Positions 13,306 through 14,726 of a stretch of DNA of 14,726 bases are shown here, piece after piece (position 1 is the first letter of the stretch; each line of letters starts with the position of its first letter). The notes beneath the pieces were generated by a model, which saw only the letters and a program-made list of their open reading frames with translations, was not told the origin of the DNA and did not search any database. Source of the DNA: 66-474 sp051961995 (lineage in GTDB: Bacteria; Pseudomonadota; Gammaproteobacteria; Xanthomonadales; Rhodanobacteraceae); the NCBI GenBank assembly GCA_051961995.1, contig JBQCCR010000031.1, positions 1-14,726 of the forward strand. Reading direction: 5' to 3'. The position numbers and the translations under genes were made by a program.

Positions 13306-14337
13306 TCAAGCCGGCGGTGTCCATCCGTGCAAATGTTTCAACGCCAGCTGCGCCAGCACGCTGGCGTGCGCAGGCGTGGCGTTCAGCGCGGGAATGTAGC
13401 CGAAGCGTTCGCCGCCGTGGGTGAGGAAACTTGCGCGATAGCGCAATGCGATTTCTTCCAGCGTCTCCAGGCAATCCACCGCGAAGCCCGGGCACAGCAC
13501 GTCCAGGGTTTTCACGCCCTGCTTCGGCAGCGCCGCGATCGTCTCGTCGGTGTATGGGTGCAGCCATTTCTGCGCACCGACGCGAGACTGGAAGGCGATG
13601 ATCATCTCGTCTTCGTTCATGCCCAGCGCTTCGCGCAGCCGACGTGCGGTGACATGGCATTGCTGGAAATACGGATCGCCGGCGCGCACGCTCGCCTCCG
13701 GCAGCCCATGGAAGCTGAGCAGCAGTTTCTGCGCGCGGCCGTGCTGCGCCCAGTGCGCCAGCACGCTGGCCGAAAGCGCGGCGAGGTAACCCGCGTCGTC
13801 ATGGTAATCGTTGATCGTGCGCACTTCCGGCGGCCAGCGCAGCAGCTTGATCGTGTCGGCCAGCGCATCCAGCACCGAACCGGTGGCCGCCCCGGAATAC
13901 TGCGGATACAACGGCAGCATCAACACGCGCTGCACGCCTTCGTTTTGCAGGCGCACCAGCGTGTCCCGCACCGAGGGCGCTCCGTAGCGCATGGCCAGTT
14001 CCACGCGAATGTCGGGAACCTGCCGTGCGACGTCCGCTTGCACCGCCTTCGCCAATTGCGCGCTGAGCACTGCCAGCGGCGAGCCTTCGTGGGTCCAGAT
14101 CTTGGCGTAGGCCTCGGCGGATCGGCGCGGCCGCACGCGCAGCACGTAGCCGTGCAGGATCAGCCACCACAACGCGCGCGGCAGTTCCACCACGCGCTGA
14201 TCGGAGAGGAATTCGGCCAGGTACTTGCGCAATGCACGCGGTGTCGGCGCGGTCGGGGTGCCCAGGTTGACCAGCAGCACCGCCGCGCCGTGGGCGCGAT
14301 CGCGGTGGCGATGTGCTGGTCCGAGGTAGCGCGGCAT
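13306..14337 (-). CDS. hemH: Ferrochelatase (protoheme ferro-lyase)
   Basis: This encodes 343 residues from the ATG at 14337. The enzyme inserts Fe2+ into protoporphyrin IX, the last step of protoheme synthesis, at the inner face of the membrane. Visible marks are AVLLVNLGTPTAPTP (19-33), YLAEFLSDQRVVELP (39-53), MLPLYPQYSGAATGS (140-154) and LLLSFHGLPEASV with catalytic His210. QSRVGAQKWLHPYT (250-263) and CPGFAVDCLETLEEI, with acidic Glu291, complete the set. The C-terminus, LKHLHGW, is usual for proteobacterial HemH. An ATG 14 codons upstream (14379) would add MWQTAHIPESSSKR, which looks unlike ferrochelatase; neither start has a strong ribosome-binding site. It is divergent from the SYLF gene, with a repeat element between. 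Confidence 0.97.
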   Translation of the reverse strand: MPRYLGPAHRHRDRAHGAAVLLVNLGTPTAPTPRALRKYLAEFLSDQRVVELPRALWWLILHGYVLRVRPRRSAEAYAKIWTHEGSPLAVLSAQLAKAVQADVARQVPDIRVELAMRYGAPSVRDTLVRLQNEGVQRVLMLPLYPQYSGAATGSVLDALADTIKLLRWPPEVRTINDYHDDAGYLAALSASVLAHWAQHGRAQKLLLSFHGLPEASVRAGDPYFQQCHVTARRLREALGMNEDEMIIAFQSRVGAQKWLHPYTDETIAALPKQGVKTLDVLCPGFAVDCLETLEEIALRYRASFLTHGGERFGYIPALNATPAHASVLAQLALKHLHGWTPPA

Positions 14338-14436
14338 GCGTTTCGAGGAACTCTCAGGAATATGCGCAGTCTGCCACATGCAGGGCCGGCGTTAAGCGCG
14401 TGTTGGCCCTGAGCACCCACACTCGCGCACTGAGGC

Positions 14437-14518
14437 TCGTCATTCCGGGGCGCCGGATGCAAAGACGCTGGGCCCCGGTTTTCGCAAAAGACAAGACGGC
14501 GCACACGCCGGATGACGA
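14437..14518. repeat. Short TIR repeat related to the 12183-12349 element
   Basis: TCGTCATTCCGG at 14437-14448 is matched by CCGGATGACGA at 14508-14518, its reverse complement lacking one A. The ends are the same as those of the 167-bp element at 12183. The interior differs but shares a CCCAG..CTTT-like block in the opposite orientation, and has its own GC-rich palindromic stretches (CCGGGGCGCCGG near the left end). It sits between divergent hemH and the SYLF gene, ending 31 bases before the latter's ATG, so it must overlap that gene's promoter region. Confidence 0.6.
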
Positions 14519-14549
14519 ATCGGAATGACCGCAGCACTTCGGAGGGTCC

Positions 14550-14726
14550 ATGCCACATCGAACCGCACGCGTACTGATCGGGCTCGTTTTTGCACTGCTG
14601 GTTCCCGCTTTCGCGGCACACGCGTCCGAGTCACCCATCGCCCGCGCGCAGACCGCCACGCGCGTGCTGGCCGACATCATGCAGGCGCCGGACAAATCCA
14701 TTCCGCACGATCTGCTGCGCGACGCG
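14550..14726 (+). CDS. SYLF/YSC84-family exported lipid-binding-domain protein, partial
   Basis: Only the first 59 codons are in the window; the frame is open to the end. An ATG at 14550 follows GGAGGG (14541-14546) at good spacing. The product starts with a Sec signal peptide (MPHRTARVLIGLVFALLVPAFAAHA, cleavage probably after AHA at about residue 25). The mature part reads RAQTATRVLADIMQAPDKSIPHDLL, matching the opening helix of the SYLF (YSC84-related, DUF500) domain, which usually continues with a segment beginning LxxA.aVaViP. The family binds lipids in eukaryotes, and in bacteria its members are periplasmic proteins of poorly known role. The family call rests on this short N-terminal stretch. 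Confidence 0.75.
   Translation, partial: MPHRTARVLIGLVFALLVPAFAAHASESPIARAQTATRVLADIMQAPDKSIPHDLLRDA

Noticed and set aside
13327..14412. 361-codon open frame on the plus strand
   Set aside because: It is antisense to hemH, which is unmistakable; composition is typical of a shadow.

Overview
The window is a GC-rich piece of a Gammaproteobacterial chromosome. Gene content (RluE, long-form NADP-Icd, HemH, a SYLF protein) and dispersed repeats ending in TCGTCATTCCGG suggest Xanthomonadales, probably Rhodanobacteraceae. That placement is inference from sequence style, not from a search. Genes are tightly packed, and no gene-free stretch exceeds about 300 bases.

Layout. (1) 1-421, minus: rluE, cut by the window edge. 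(2) 545-845, plus: a 53-residue two-helix membrane protein (DUF1328/UPF0391), then a non-coding stretch that folds into four consecutive hairpins. Each hairpin shows an A-N-GGAG hexaloop, and the series ends in a perfect intrinsic terminator. This is the architecture of a CsrA/RsmA-titrating sRNA of the CsrB/RsmY/RsmZ type and is the most notable thing in the window. (3) 880-2208, minus: icd. (4) 2361-7979, minus: a tripartite RND efflux operon in the order outer-membrane factor, lipoprotein adaptor, inner-membrane pump, with overlapping genes. (5) 7980-8062: a divergent control region with two copies of an 18-bp palindromic operator. (6) 8063-12173, plus: a five-gene operon encoding a four-helix membrane protein, a small Cro/CI-type regulator, a TAP-like exported alpha/beta hydrolase, and a NatA/NatB-like ABC-2 exporter. 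The last three genes are joined by ATGA overlaps. (7) 12183-12349: a terminal-inverted-repeat element. (8) 12361-14337, minus: hemH followed by an alpha/beta hydrolase. (9) 14437-14518: a second, shorter repeat of the same family. (10) 14550-14726, plus: the start of a SYLF/YSC84-family exported protein.

How the parts may work together. The small HTH protein is the obvious candidate to bind the paired operators. These lie where they could control both its own operon (hydrolase plus ABC exporter) and the divergent RND pump, giving one envelope-export or detoxification module with two exporters. Separately, the putative Rsm-type sRNA probably shares a transcript with the DUF1328 gene. The ribosome-binding region of that gene also resembles an RsmA site, so the locus may both titrate RsmA and respond to it. 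Both models are inferences from sequence architecture.
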